Assembly (NCBI RefSeq): GCF_019192735.1
Contig: NZ_JAHTKP010000034.1
Coordinates: forward strand, 17,486-81,485
DNA from: Kitasatospora aureofaciens
GTDB lineage: Bacteria; Actinomycetota; Actinomycetes; Streptomycetales; Streptomycetaceae
Direction: 5' to 3'
Length of the DNA stretch: 64,000 nucleotides
Made by a program: the position numbers and the translations under genes. The notes beneath the pieces are model-generated. The model did no database searches. It saw only the letters and a list, made by a program, of their open reading frames with translations, and was not told the DNA's origin. Positions 1 through 8,340 of this stretch are shown piece after piece (positions within the stretch are counted from its first letter, which is position 1; every line of letters starts with the position of its first letter).

Positions 1-150
1 CTCGGAGATGTCCATGGCACCGGAGTCTTCCACGGGTGGCGGATTTCGGACCCGGGCCGTTCGGCGGGTGTCCCAGGCCGTTCGGCGGGGCGGATGTGAT
101 GTTGACCGCCCGGCCGCCGGGCGAACCCTACGGGCCGGTAACGTGATCGC
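1..150. other. Left-edge intergenic region
   Basis: No complete gene is seen here. Reading leftwards, an ATG at 15-13 opens a five-codon frame that leaves the window, so a minus-strand gene could begin here, but nothing else supports it. A TAACGT box at 139-144 lies six bases before the ATG of the acyltransferase and could be a -10 element giving an almost leaderless transcript. Confidence 0.4.
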
Positions 151-906
151 ATGCCGAAAACCCGTTCCCTCCTCACTGCCGTCCGGGCCGGCGGCCGGCG
201 CGCCGCCGGGCGCCTCGTCCACCGGGGTTGGCGCTGGGCGCAGCGGACCGGCGCGGTCAGCAACCAGAACCCCGGCCCGTACCGGTTCGGCGAGTTGGGG
301 GACGGGACGACGCTCGCGTTCCCGCTCGGGGCGGTCTTCAACGAGCAGTGGATCACCATCGGGCCGTTCTCGATCATCGGCGAACGGGTCACCATCAGCG
401 CGGGCTTCCTGCCCGGCCTCGACCTCGGGCCCGAGCCGATCGTGCGGATCGGCGGCGGCTGCGTGATAGGCCGCGACAGCCACATCGTCGGCCACCAGTC
501 GATCGTCCTCGGCGACGACGTGTGGACCGGGCCCGGCGTCTACATCTCCGACCAGGCCCACGAGTACCGCTCCACCGACCTGCCGATCGGCAAGCAGTGG
601 CCGCGCAACGAGCCGGTGGAGATCGGCGCGGGCAGCTGGATCGGCACTGGTGCGGTGATCCTGCCGGGGGCTCGGATCGGCCGCAACGTCGTGGTGGCGG
701 CGGGCGCCGTGGTACGCGGCGAGGTGCCGGACCACAGCGTCGTCGCGGGAGCGCCCGCCAAGGTGGTCCGCCGCTGGACGGCGGAGGAGGGCTGGCAGCC
801 GCCGCTGCGCCACGACGCGCCGCAGCCGGTGCCCGACGGTGTGACGGCGGAGCAGCTGCGCGCGCTGGTGGGCTGGGACCTGCGGCTGCCGGGGGAGTCG
901 GCCTGA
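151..906 (+). CDS. Hexapeptide-repeat acyltransferase
   Basis: This is probably a cytoplasmic O- or N-acyltransferase of the left-handed beta-helix family, which moves an acetyl or acyl group from a CoA donor to a sugar or similar acceptor. The 251-residue protein has imperfect hexapeptide repeats from about residue 60, such as VRIGGGCVIG and VEIGAGSWIGTGAVI, and the usual closing segment VVAGAPAKVVRRW near residue 200. A basic N-terminal stretch of about 30 residues precedes the helix. The acceptor cannot be inferred: there is no polysaccharide cluster next to it. The start is the ATG after a TAACGT box; no clear Shine-Dalgarno sequence is present. Confidence 0.85.
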   Translation: MPKTRSLLTAVRAGGRRAAGRLVHRGWRWAQRTGAVSNQNPGPYRFGELGDGTTLAFPLGAVFNEQWITIGPFSIIGERVTISAGFLPGLDLGPEPIVRIGGGCVIGRDSHIVGHQSIVLGDDVWTGPGVYISDQAHEYRSTDLPIGKQWPRNEPVEIGAGSWIGTGAVILPGARIGRNVVVAAGAVVRGEVPDHSVVAGAPAKVVRRWTAEEGWQPPLRHDAPQPVPDGVTAEQLRALVGWDLRLPGESA

Positions 907-933
907 GCGGGTACGACTTTCCGGTACGGGCCG

Positions 934-1521
934 TCAGCGGGCGGGGCGGAAGGTGATGACGGCGGTGACGCCGTCGACCCGGAGCCGGTGCGCGTCGGGG
1001 TGGTCGAGCAGAGCGGCGTCGTAGCGGGCGAGCGGTGCGTCGTCGCCAGCGGTTGTGCCGACGGCGGCTGTACCGGAGAGGCAGACCACGAGGACGGCGC
1101 CGCCCGACGGGACGTCCGCGGAGGCCGGCGCGGTGATGAGGCCGACGTCCGCAGTGACCTTGCCGCGGCGGGTCATCACGTTGAAGTCGACCACCGGGCC
1201 GGCGAGCAGCCGGCAGTCCGTGGCGGCCTCGCCGGGGAAGGCGAAGGGCCGGTAGGGCGCGTCGACGCGGTGCTCGGTGCCGTCCACGGTGAGCACCATG
1301 CCGGGGCCCTCGAGCAGGGTGATCACCCGGTCGATTCCGGGGAACGGCGAGAACGGCCCGGCCGCCGCGACGTCCGCGAGGCTGACCCGCCAGTCGAACC
1401 CGGCCAGCCCCGCCCCGGCCGGGAACCCCGCAACCTCCCTGGTCACCCCGCCCCCGTTGAGCCACGCCGTCGCCGGGCGCTCGCTCGCCCGCAGTACCTG
1501 GATCCGTCCGCTGGTCGTCAT
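934..1521 (-). CDS. HutD/Ves family protein
   Basis: A 195-residue protein of the HutD family, small cupin-like proteins linked in other bacteria to histidine utilisation or to temperature-related phenotypes (Ves); no reaction is established. Visible family features are TAWLNGGGVTREVA near the N-terminus, a GFDWRVSLADV segment and a central GIDRVITLLEG strand. The start is the ATG giving MTTSGRIQ; an in-frame ATG at 1530 is the alternative. There is no hut gene nearby, so a role in histidine breakdown is not supported by context. It is transcribed away from a large AT-rich inverted repeat just upstream. Confidence 0.8.
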   Translation of the reverse strand: MTTSGRIQVLRASERPATAWLNGGGVTREVAGFPAGAGLAGFDWRVSLADVAAAGPFSPFPGIDRVITLLEGPGMVLTVDGTEHRVDAPYRPFAFPGEAATDCRLLAGPVVDFNVMTRRGKVTADVGLITAPASADVPSGGAVLVVCLSGTAAVGTTAGDDAPLARYDAALLDHPDAHRLRVDGVTAVITFRPAR

Positions 1522-1555
1522 GGCGTGCATCCTGCCACCATGCAGCGGACAAGTA

Positions 1556-1601
1556 ACAGCAAACAGATGACAGATGATGAAATCTGTCATCTGTTTGCTG
1601 T
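1556..1601. repeat. Perfect 20-bp inverted repeat, heptad-based (site 1)
   Basis: The arm ACAGCAAACAGATGACAGAT (1556-1575) is repeated as its exact reverse complement at 1582-1601, with a six-base loop. The arms are built from seven-base units close to AACAGAT/GACAGAT, and a further CATCTGTT unit follows. The element is strikingly AT-rich for this genome. It lies 50 bases past the stop of the MFS gene and just upstream of hutD, so it could be a terminator-like hairpin, an operator, or a dispersed repeat. A related copy is at 5478-5548. Confidence 0.9.
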
Positions 1602-1650
1602 CATCTGTTCGCGTCGAGCCGGGGCTCCCCGGCGGGCAGCCCCAGGACCG

Positions 1651-2808
1651 TCAGTGGCGCCGGACTGTGAGCGGCAGGAACGCCGCCACCGTGGCCGTGA
1701 CAGCGACCGTGGTGAGGGCGAGCGGGAGCCCGGCCACGTCGGCCAGGAAGCCGATCATCACCGGACCGATCAGCATCCCGCCGTACCCGAGCGTCGAGGC
1801 GAGCGCGACGCCCTGCGGGCCGCCCGCCGCGCCCGCCTGGGCGATGGCGAGCGGGAACAGGTTGGCCAGCCCGAGGCCGACCAGGACGAACCCGCCGATC
1901 GCGAGCGGCACCGAGGGCGCGAGCGCGGCGAGCAGCATGCCGGCCGCCGCGGCGAGCCCGCCGAGGAGCATGAGCCGGCTCTGGCCGAGCCTGATGGACA
2001 GCCAGGTGCCGCCGACCCGCCCGCTGGTCATCGCGAACGCGTACGCGGCGTAGCCGACAGCGGCCGTCCCGGCGCTCGCGTGGACGTCGTCGGTGAGGTG
2101 GAGGGTGGTCCAGTCGGCGATCGCACCCTCGCCGTACGCGGTGCACAGGGCGGTGAGGCCGAGCATGAGCACGAGCAGCTTGGCGTGCGGGAGGGTCCGG
2201 GAGGCGCCGTGCCCGGCGTCGGGGCGTTCGGGGGTGACCTGCGGTGCGTCCGGGCTGCGCAGCAGGACGACGCCCGCCGCCGCGGTGACCGCGAGGCCGG
2301 ACAGGCCGCCGAGCGCGAGTGCCCACGAGGCGCTCAGGGTGTCGGCGAGGAGTCCGCCGACGCCGGCGCCGAGCAGGCCGCCGAGGCTGTACCCGGCGTG
2401 GAAGCTGGGCATGACGGGCCGTCGGAGCTGTGCGACCAGGTCGACGGCGGCGCTGTTCATCGCGACGTTGGCGCCCCCGTACCCGGCGCCGAAGAGCAGC
2501 AGCACGCCGCCGAGCGCGGGGACCGAGTGGGCGTGTGCGGGCAGCGGAACAGCGAGGCTGAGCAGCGCGAGCGAGCCGACCGTCACCACGCGGGAGCCGT
2601 ACCGGAGGCAGAGCCGGCCGACCACCGGCATGGTGAGGACGGCGCCGATCGACAGGCAGAGCAGGGCGAGCCCGAGGGCGCTGTGCGAGGCGCTGACCTG
2701 GCTGCGGACGTCCGGGATCCGGACCACCCAGGTGGCGAAGAGGAAGCCGTCGACGGCGAAGATCGCGGTGAGCGCGAGGCGTGCGGGGCCCCAGGGGCTG
2801 TCCGTCAC
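1651..2808 (-). CDS. MFS transporter
   Basis: A 385-residue major facilitator superfamily permease of the inner membrane with about twelve hydrophobic segments, beginning ALTAIFAVDGFLFATWVVRI. The sequence GRLCLRYGSR between early helices fits the MFS loop 2-3 motif. Its closest visible resemblance is to sugar or drug exporters of the YbjJ/FucP-like type, but the substrate is unknown. The start is taken as GTG 2808 (VTDSPWGP), because the frame further upstream runs through the promoter region. It is divergent from the ROK regulator at 2901, 92 bp away, which suggests that ROK controls it. Confidence 0.85.
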   Translation of the reverse strand: MTDSPWGPARLALTAIFAVDGFLFATWVVRIPDVRSQVSASHSALGLALLCLSIGAVLTMPVVGRLCLRYGSRVVTVGSLALLSLAVPLPAHAHSVPALGGVLLLFGAGYGGANVAMNSAAVDLVAQLRRPVMPSFHAGYSLGGLLGAGVGGLLADTLSASWALALGGLSGLAVTAAAGVVLLRSPDAPQVTPERPDAGHGASRTLPHAKLLVLMLGLTALCTAYGEGAIADWTTLHLTDDVHASAGTAAVGYAAYAFAMTSGRVGGTWLSIRLGQSRLMLLGGLAAAAGMLLAALAPSVPLAIGGFVLVGLGLANLFPLAIAQAGAAGGPQGVALASTLGYGGMLIGPVMIGFLADVAGLPLALTTVAVTATVAAFLPLTVRRH

Positions 2809-2865
2809 GGGGGGTGTGCTGCGAGACTGGGGAGAGGGCTGGTTGGGCAGGGCGTGGGAACGGAT

Positions 2866-2886
2866 TTTGTTTCGAAGCGGCACAAA
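2866..2886. promoter_or_regulatory. Candidate operator between MFS and ROK genes
   Basis: A dyad TTTGT-N11-ACAAA with a TTCGAA palindrome inside its spacer sits in the only AT-rich part of the 92-bp divergent intergenic region. Position and symmetry fit an operator for the adjacent ROK regulator. No binding data are available. Confidence 0.4.
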
Positions 2887-2900
2887 GTCACAATAGGGGC

Positions 2901-4178
2901 GTGCAGCTCTCACCATCAAGTCCGAAACCGGGCCCCGAGACCGAGCCCGACGCGCAGCGCGATGCCCACCGCCGCGCCGCCCCCGACCGCGGCCGGACGC
3001 TGCTCGGCCCCGCGCTCTCGCTCATCCACACCGGCCAGACGCCCACCCGCTCCGCGCTCACCCGGGCGCTGGACGTCACCCGGGCCACCGCCGGCGCTGT
3101 CACGGCCGAGCTGGAGGCGCTGGGCCTGATCACCGTCGACTCCCGCCCGGCCGGTGGAGGGCGCGGGCGCCCCTCGCACCGGCTCGCGATCGACCCCGAG
3201 GGCCCGGTCGTGATCGCCGGACAGATCCACGCCGACGGGCTCAGCGTCACCCTCGCCGGCCTCGGCGGACTCCTCGACCCCCCGGTCCACCTGCCGCTGC
3301 CCGCCGCCACCGACCCGGTCCGGATGCTGCGCGCCGTCGCGGAGGCGGGCGCCGAACTCGCCCGCTCCACCAGCCGGCGCTGCCTCGGCGCCGCGCTCGC
3401 GCTGCCCAACCCGGTCACCGAGCCGGACGGCACCGCGCTCGCCGCCCTGCACTTCGCCTGGCCCAGCGGCACCCCGGTTGCCGACCTGTACGACGTCGAG
3501 GTCGGCCGCGCCGACCACGGCCCGCACGCGCTCCGGCCGCTGCCCGCCGCCATCGCCAACGACGCCAACCTCGGCGCGCTCGCCGAGTACCGGCATGGCG
3601 CCGGGCGCGGCGCCCGCCACCTGCTCCTGGTCACCTCTGGCCACAGCGGCGTCGGTGGCGCGCTGGTGATCGACGGCCGGCTGCACACGGGCAGTGCCGG
3701 GCTCGCCCTGGAGGTCGGCCACCTCACCGTCGACCCGCAGGGCCGGCCCTGTGTGTGCGGCAATCGGGGCTGCCTCAACTCCGAGACCGACCCCGACGCG
3801 CTGTTCGCCGCCGCCGGGTTCACCCCGGAGCCGGGGCGCCCGCTGCTCGACCAGGCGCGCGACCTGTGCCGGGCGGCGGCCACCGACGAGCGGGCCCGCG
3901 CGGCCGTCGAGCACGTCATCGACCGGCTCGGGCTCGGGCTGGCCGGCGTCGCGAACATCCTCAACCCCGACCGGGTGGTCCTCAGCGGGCTCCACCTCGA
4001 CCTGCTGGAGGCCGCGCCCGAGCGGCTGCGCGCGGTCGTCGCCGAGCGCTGCCTGTGGGGGCGCAGCGGCCGGGTGCCGATCGTCGGCGCGGAGCTGGCC
4101 CACAGCGCGCTCGCGGGTGCGGCGGAGCTGGCGTGGCTGCCTTACCTGGCGGACCCGCAATCGGTGCAGGCGGGGTGA
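2901..4178 (+). CDS. ROK family transcriptional regulator
   Basis: A 425-residue ROK-family repressor (NagC/XylR type): N-terminal winged-helix DNA-binding domain followed by a sugar-kinase-like fold. Residues about 48-80 (TPTRSALTRALDVTRATAGA) form the helix-turn-helix. NDANLGALAEY carries the kinase-fold Asp, and the zinc site of the family is intact: GH at about 272-273 and C284, C286, C291 in CVCGNRGC. The start is GTG 2901; the open frame extends further upstream into the MFS promoter. It probably represses the divergent transporter in response to a sugar or sugar phosphate. The effector cannot be read from sequence. Confidence 0.88.
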   Translation: MQLSPSSPKPGPETEPDAQRDAHRRAAPDRGRTLLGPALSLIHTGQTPTRSALTRALDVTRATAGAVTAELEALGLITVDSRPAGGGRGRPSHRLAIDPEGPVVIAGQIHADGLSVTLAGLGGLLDPPVHLPLPAATDPVRMLRAVAEAGAELARSTSRRCLGAALALPNPVTEPDGTALAALHFAWPSGTPVADLYDVEVGRADHGPHALRPLPAAIANDANLGALAEYRHGAGRGARHLLLVTSGHSGVGGALVIDGRLHTGSAGLALEVGHLTVDPQGRPCVCGNRGCLNSETDPDALFAAAGFTPEPGRPLLDQARDLCRAAATDERARAAVEHVIDRLGLGLAGVANILNPDRVVLSGLHLDLLEAAPERLRAVVAERCLWGRSGRVPIVGAELAHSALAGAAELAWLPYLADPQSVQAG

Positions 4179-4232
4179 GGTGCCCTTCGGGCGGAGAGAA
4201 AGGGATAAGCGGAAGCTGGGACTTCGAAAATG

Positions 4233-4258
4233 GTCACTTATCGTGACTCTCGTACACT
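4233..4258 (+). promoter_or_regulatory. Dyad and -10 box upstream of PLP enzyme
   Basis: GTCAC-TTATC-GTGAC is a perfect 5-5-5 dyad at 4233-4247, followed at 4253-4258 by TACACT, a good -10 hexamer. The coding start is about 40 bases downstream. The dyad overlaps where the -35 region would lie, so it could be a repressor site. It is a sequence observation only. Confidence 0.45.
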
Positions 4259-4297
4259 CGTAGTGAGCAGCGGGGGGCCGCGACGAGGAGAGTGACC

Positions 4298-5452
4298 ATG
4301 AGTACCGAGCTGGGCAGCGAGTCGGGTACCGCACGGGGCATCAGACCCGGCATCGAGCCGACCATCGACGTCGACCGTTCCGACGACGACTACCGGGCCT
4401 GGCTCAACGAGGCGGTGCGCAGGGTCCAGGCCGACGCCAACCGCTCCGCCGACACCCACCTGCTGCGCTTCCCGCTGCCGGCCGAGTGGGGGATCGACCT
4501 CTACCTCAAGGACGAGTCCACCCACCCGACCGGCTCACTCAAGCACCGCCTCGCCCGCTCGCTCTTCCTGTACGGGCTCTGCAACGGCTGGATCCGCCCG
4601 GGCAAGCCGGTGATCGAGGCCTCCAGTGGGTCCACCGCCGTCTCCGAGGCCTACTTCGCGCAGCTCATCGGGGTGCCGTTCATCGCCGTGATGGCCAAGA
4701 GCACCAGCCAGGCCAAGATCGACCTGATCGAGTTCCACGGCGGCGAGTGCCACCTGGTCGAGCGCTCGGACGAGGTGTACGAGGCCTCCGCCCGGCTTGC
4801 CGAGGAGACCGGCGGCCACTACATGGACCAGTTCACCTACGCCGAGCGGGCCACCGACTGGCGGGGCAACAACAACATCGCCGAGTCGGTCTTCGCCCAG
4901 CTGCGCCTGGAGCCGCACCCCGAGCCGGCCTGGATCGTCGCCACCGCCGGGACGGGCGGCACCTCGGCGACCATCGCCCGGTACGTGCACTACATGCAGT
5001 ACGACACCCGGATCTGCGTCGCGGACCCGGAGAACTCCTGCTTCTTCGACGGCTGGGTGCACCACGACCCGGACGCGGTCTGCGCGAGCGGCTCGCGGAT
5101 CGAGGGCATCGGGCGGCCCCGGATGGAGCCGAGCTTCGTGCCCGGCGCGATCGACCGGATGATGAGGGTCCCGGACGCCGCGTCGATCGCCGCCGTGCGG
5201 GTGCTGGAGCAGGTGCTCGGCAAGAAGGCGGGGGCGTCCACGGGGACGGGGCTGTGGAGCGCGCTGCGGATCGTCGCCGAGATGCGGGCGGCGGGGCGGC
5301 ACGGGAGCGTGGTCGGCCTGATCTGCGACCCGGGCGACCGGTACCTGGACAAGTACTACTCGGACGACTGGCTGGCGGGCGAGCGGATCGACATCGCGCC
5401 GTACCGGGCCGTGCTGGAGTCGTTCCTGGCCGGCGGCGAGTGGGCGGGGTGA
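4298..5452 (+). CDS. PLP-dependent cysteine synthase/desulfhydrase family protein (Cds1-like)
   Basis: A 384-residue fold-type II PLP enzyme of the cysteine synthase family. HPTGSLKHR carries the likely PLP-binding lysine (K82), SSGSTAVSEAYFA is the substrate-binding loop, and ATAGTGGTSATI is the phosphate-binding glycine loop. The length and the long C-terminal part ending in LICDPGDRYLDKYY resemble the mycobacterial L-cysteine desulfhydrase Cds1 more than CysK/CysM, so release of sulfide, pyruvate and ammonia from cysteine is a reasonable inference. ATG 4298 is chosen over GTG 4292 because GAGGAG lies eight bases before it. No cys genes adjoin it. Confidence 0.8.
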   Translation: MSTELGSESGTARGIRPGIEPTIDVDRSDDDYRAWLNEAVRRVQADANRSADTHLLRFPLPAEWGIDLYLKDESTHPTGSLKHRLARSLFLYGLCNGWIRPGKPVIEASSGSTAVSEAYFAQLIGVPFIAVMAKSTSQAKIDLIEFHGGECHLVERSDEVYEASARLAEETGGHYMDQFTYAERATDWRGNNNIAESVFAQLRLEPHPEPAWIVATAGTGGTSATIARYVHYMQYDTRICVADPENSCFFDGWVHHDPDAVCASGSRIEGIGRPRMEPSFVPGAIDRMMRVPDAASIAAVRVLEQVLGKKAGASTGTGLWSALRIVAEMRAAGRHGSVVGLICDPGDRYLDKYYSDDWLAGERIDIAPYRAVLESFLAGGEWAG

Positions 5453-5477
5453 CGGGCGGGCGCTGACGGGTGGCGGC

Positions 5478-5548
5478 GAACAGGTAACAGATGACAGATA
5501 ACAGATTTCGAAATCTGTAATCTGTTTGTTGTTAGCTGTTACCTGTTC
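5478..5548. repeat. Large nested inverted repeat, heptad-based (site 2)
   Basis: Outer arms GAACAGGTAACAG (5478-5490) and its exact complement (5536-5548) enclose an inner palindrome, ACAGATTTCGAAATCTGT (5501-5518), extended to about 15 bp per arm with one A-A mismatch. Units of seven bases (AACAGGT, AACAGAT, GACAGAT, AACAGAT) run up to the central TTCGAA and return as their complement. It shares AACAGATGACAGAT with the repeat at 1556-1601. It separates two convergent genes, and its right arm contains the stop codon of the DUF6191 gene, so bidirectional termination is plausible. Confidence 0.9.
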
Positions 5549-5847
5549 CCCCCGCCCCGACGGATCACCGCCCGCCCACCCGCGAGGTCGATCCCGGCGC
5601 GCTTCGGTGCTCCGTCGTGCTCGTCGTCCCGCAGCACCAGCTCCACCCGGCGCTGCTCCAGCTGCACGCGCTTGCCCGGGTACAGCAGCGCGTGCAGCTC
5701 CTCCGTCGCCGTCGCGCCCGCGCCCCGCTCAGCGCCCTCCGCCGGCCGCGCCCACAGCTGCCGCAGTACCGCGCCGACGAAGAACACCACCACCAGCGCC
5801 GCCGGCAGTAGCAACCCGCCCGCCGCGCCCGTCAGAAGCATGCTCAT
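5539..5847 (-). CDS. DUF6191 domain-containing small membrane protein
   Basis: A 102-residue protein with one N-terminal membrane segment (about residues 8-28) and a cytoplasmic tail containing the conserved block ELHALLYPGKRVQLEQRRVE followed by LVLRDDEHDGAP. I recognise this as the actinobacterial DUF6191 family, function unknown. Its TAA stop lies inside the right arm of the inverted repeat at 5478-5548. It is 63 bases downstream of the beta-helix/AAA+ gene on the same strand and may be co-transcribed with it. Confidence 0.8.
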   Translation of the reverse strand: MSMLLTGAAGGLLLPAALVVVFFVGAVLRQLWARPAEGAERGAGATATEELHALLYPGKRVQLEQRRVELVLRDDEHDGAPKRAGIDLAGGRAVIRRGGGNR

Positions 5848-5910
5848 GCAAGCCTCAACGACCGCGCCGCACCGCCGAGTTCCGCGGAGTTCCCAGGAAC
5901 TCTGCCGGCG

Positions 5911-8340
5911 TCAGGGCAGGCGCGCGGCGGGGAGGTCGGCGGGGACGAGGAGTTGGAGCTCCTCCGTGGACGGATTGTCCAGGTGCGCGACCCGCATCGC
6001 GTGCCGCTCGACCATCGTCTCGAAGACCTGCCGCGCCGTGCGCCCGTTACCGAAGTTGGGCCCGCGGTCAAGCGTCGCGAAGTGGTGCAGCAGCGCGCCC
6101 TCGGTGGCCTCGGCGAGCGCGTACTCGTGCTCGGCGCACTGCGCCCGCGCGATCTCCAGCAGTTCGTCCGCCGTGTAGTCGGAGAAGGTGATGGTGCGTG
6201 AGAAACGTGACGAGACGCCGGGGTTGGCGGAGAGAAAGCGCTCCATCTCGGCCGTGTAGCCGGCGACGATGACGACGACCTCGTCCCTGTGGTCCTCCAT
6301 CAGCTTGACCAGGGTGTCGATCGCCTCGCGCCCGAAGTCGCGGGCGCCGTCCTCGGGCGCGAGCGCGTACGCCTCGTCGATGAAGAGCACCCCGCCCCTG
6401 GCGCGGTCGAAGGCAGCGGCGGTGCGGATCGCGGTGGAGCCGATGTGCTCGCCGACGAGGTCCACCCGGGCCACCTCGACGAGGTGCCCGCGCTGGAGCA
6501 CCCCGAGCGAGGCGAGGATCTCGCCGTAGAGCCGGGCCACCGTGGTCTTGCCGGTGCCCGGGGCACCGGTGAAGACCAGGTGCCGGCGCAGCGAGGGAGC
6601 CTTGAGCCCGGCCTGGCGGCGGCGCCGGCCGACCGAGATCAGGTCGATGAGCGTGCGCACCTCCTGCTTCACGGTGGCCAGCCCGACCAGCGAGTCGAGT
6701 TCGGCGAGAGCCTCGTCGGCGGGCCGGCAGTCGGGGATCGGGGCGATCGCGGCAGTCGGTGCCGCCAACGCCGTGGCCGCCAACACCGGGGCGACAGAGG
6801 TGAGTTGGGCGGTCACCGGCATCCGCGGGGTCCGCGGCGCCGGCACCTCCGCCGCTCCGCCGGCCGGCCCGACGTCGTCCGAGGTGCAGCCCTCCGCCAC
6901 CGGACCGGGTTCGGAGAACTCGAAGCCGGCCCGCTCGTTCTGCTCGGCCCGGCACCGGGTGAGCTGGGTGCGGCAGCCGTCGATGATGTGGAATCCGAAG
7001 CCCTTGCCGTGCGAGACCCGGCAGTCCTCGAACGTGCCGCGCCCCTGCGCCGACACGTACACCCCGGCGTCGGTGCTGGCCCGGACGGTACAGTCGCGCA
7101 GCACCGGGTCGGCGCCCTTGGTGACGATCACGCCGGTGGCGACGTCGGAGATCTCGCAGTCGGTGAGCAGCCCGCCGCTGCCGTGGTCGCGGAACCAGAG
7201 CCCGGTGCCGGCCTCCTGCACCCGGCAGGCGGTGAGCGTCACCGCGGCGCCGCCGCTGACCGAGACCGCCGAGCTGCGGATCCGGCTGAACGAGCAGCGG
7301 TCGGCGGTGGCGGCGGAGTCCCGGTCGAGGACGAAGAGCGCGTCCGGCAGGTCGTGCAGCGCGCAGTCGGTCAGGGTGAGCCGGGCGCCGTCGCTGACCC
7401 ACAGCGCCGGGTACTCGCCGGTGGAGCTGTGGATCTGGCAGGACTCGGCGACGGCCTCGGTGCCCTGGTCCCAGACCGAGAGCGCGCCGCGCCCGAAGTC
7501 CCGGACGGTGGTGTGGGTGAGGCTGAGCCGGGAGCGTCCGCGCAGGTCGGCGCCGTTCTCGGGCAGGTCATGCACCCGGCAGCCGGTGAGCACGAGCTCG
7601 GCCTCGCCGTCGAGGGTCAGCCCGTTGCCGGTGACGCGGTGGATCTCGCAGTCGACGAGCCGTCCGCCCGCGTGCGCCTCGGCCTGGACGCCGCTGCCGC
7701 GGATCTCGTAGATCTCGCAGCCGGTCAGTTCGGCGGCGCTGCCCGGGTCGGAGAGCAGCACGCCGGCGCCGGCGGTGTGGTGGATCCGGCAGCGGTCGAG
7801 CGCGGCGGTCGCGCCGCCGAGCACGGCGAGTCCGGCCTGGGCGGCGGAGGCGACCTCGCAGTCCTCGAACGCGGCGGCGGTGCCCTCGCCGCGCAGCCGC
7901 AGGCCGAGCCCGCCGGGGTTGGCGACGACGCAGCCGCGCAGGGTGGGCCGGGCGCCGCCGGTGATCTCGATCCCGGTGGCGGAGGGGCTCTCCACCCGGC
8001 AGCCGCTGAGCGCGGGCGCCGCCTCCGGCCCGCTGATCAGGACGGCGGGGGCGGAGCTGTCGCCGCCCTCGACCACGAGGTCGCGGACGGTCGCGGCGGC
8101 GGTGACGGTCAGCGGCACGCCGGAGGGCGGGTCGATCCGGACGGTGCCCGGGCCCTGCGCCGGGACGATCGTCACGGCCTTGTCGAGCAGCACGTTCTCC
8201 CGGAAGGTGCCGGGCCGGACGGTCACGGTGTCGCCCGGTTCGGCGGCGGCGAGGGCCTCCGCGAGCGTGTCGTACTCGCCCGCGCGGCGCCGCCAGCGGG
8301 ATGCGCTGTCCTGGGTGACCCGGACCCTGTGCTCAGCCAT
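5911..8340 (-). CDS. Right-handed beta-helix repeat protein fused to CbbX/EccA-type AAA+ ATPase
   Basis: An 809-residue two-part protein. Residues about 20-485 are pectate-lyase-like parallel beta-helix repeats, with recurrent units such as LTGCEIYEIRGSGVQAE. After a linker rich in Pro and Ala (about 490-545) comes an AAA+ domain: Walker A GAPGTGKT (592-599), Walker B VLFIDEAYAL (651-660), arginine finger in SRFSR (711-715), and GNGR near 764 in the small domain. This ATPase type includes CbbX, SpoVK and the ESX protein EccA, which act as hexameric remodellers. The beta-helix may be the substrate- or partner-recognition part. No ESX or RuBisCO genes are nearby, so its client is unknown. Confidence 0.9.
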   Translation of the reverse strand: MAEHRVRVTQDSASRWRRRAGEYDTLAEALAAAEPGDTVTVRPGTFRENVLLDKAVTIVPAQGPGTVRIDPPSGVPLTVTAAATVRDLVVEGGDSSAPAVLISGPEAAPALSGCRVESPSATGIEITGGARPTLRGCVVANPGGLGLRLRGEGTAAAFEDCEVASAAQAGLAVLGGATAALDRCRIHHTAGAGVLLSDPGSAAELTGCEIYEIRGSGVQAEAHAGGRLVDCEIHRVTGNGLTLDGEAELVLTGCRVHDLPENGADLRGRSRLSLTHTTVRDFGRGALSVWDQGTEAVAESCQIHSSTGEYPALWVSDGARLTLTDCALHDLPDALFVLDRDSAATADRCSFSRIRSSAVSVSGGAAVTLTACRVQEAGTGLWFRDHGSGGLLTDCEISDVATGVIVTKGADPVLRDCTVRASTDAGVYVSAQGRGTFEDCRVSHGKGFGFHIIDGCRTQLTRCRAEQNERAGFEFSEPGPVAEGCTSDDVGPAGGAAEVPAPRTPRMPVTAQLTSVAPVLAATALAAPTAAIAPIPDCRPADEALAELDSLVGLATVKQEVRTLIDLISVGRRRRQAGLKAPSLRRHLVFTGAPGTGKTTVARLYGEILASLGVLQRGHLVEVARVDLVGEHIGSTAIRTAAAFDRARGGVLFIDEAYALAPEDGARDFGREAIDTLVKLMEDHRDEVVVIVAGYTAEMERFLSANPGVSSRFSRTITFSDYTADELLEIARAQCAEHEYALAEATEGALLHHFATLDRGPNFGNGRTARQVFETMVERHAMRVAHLDNPSTEELQLLVPADLPAARLP

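Noticed and set aside
1556..5548. Treating the two heptad inverted repeats as transposon ends
   Set aside because: No transposase, target-site duplication or base-composition break was found. Both repeats lie just downstream of genes, which fits terminator-like elements better.
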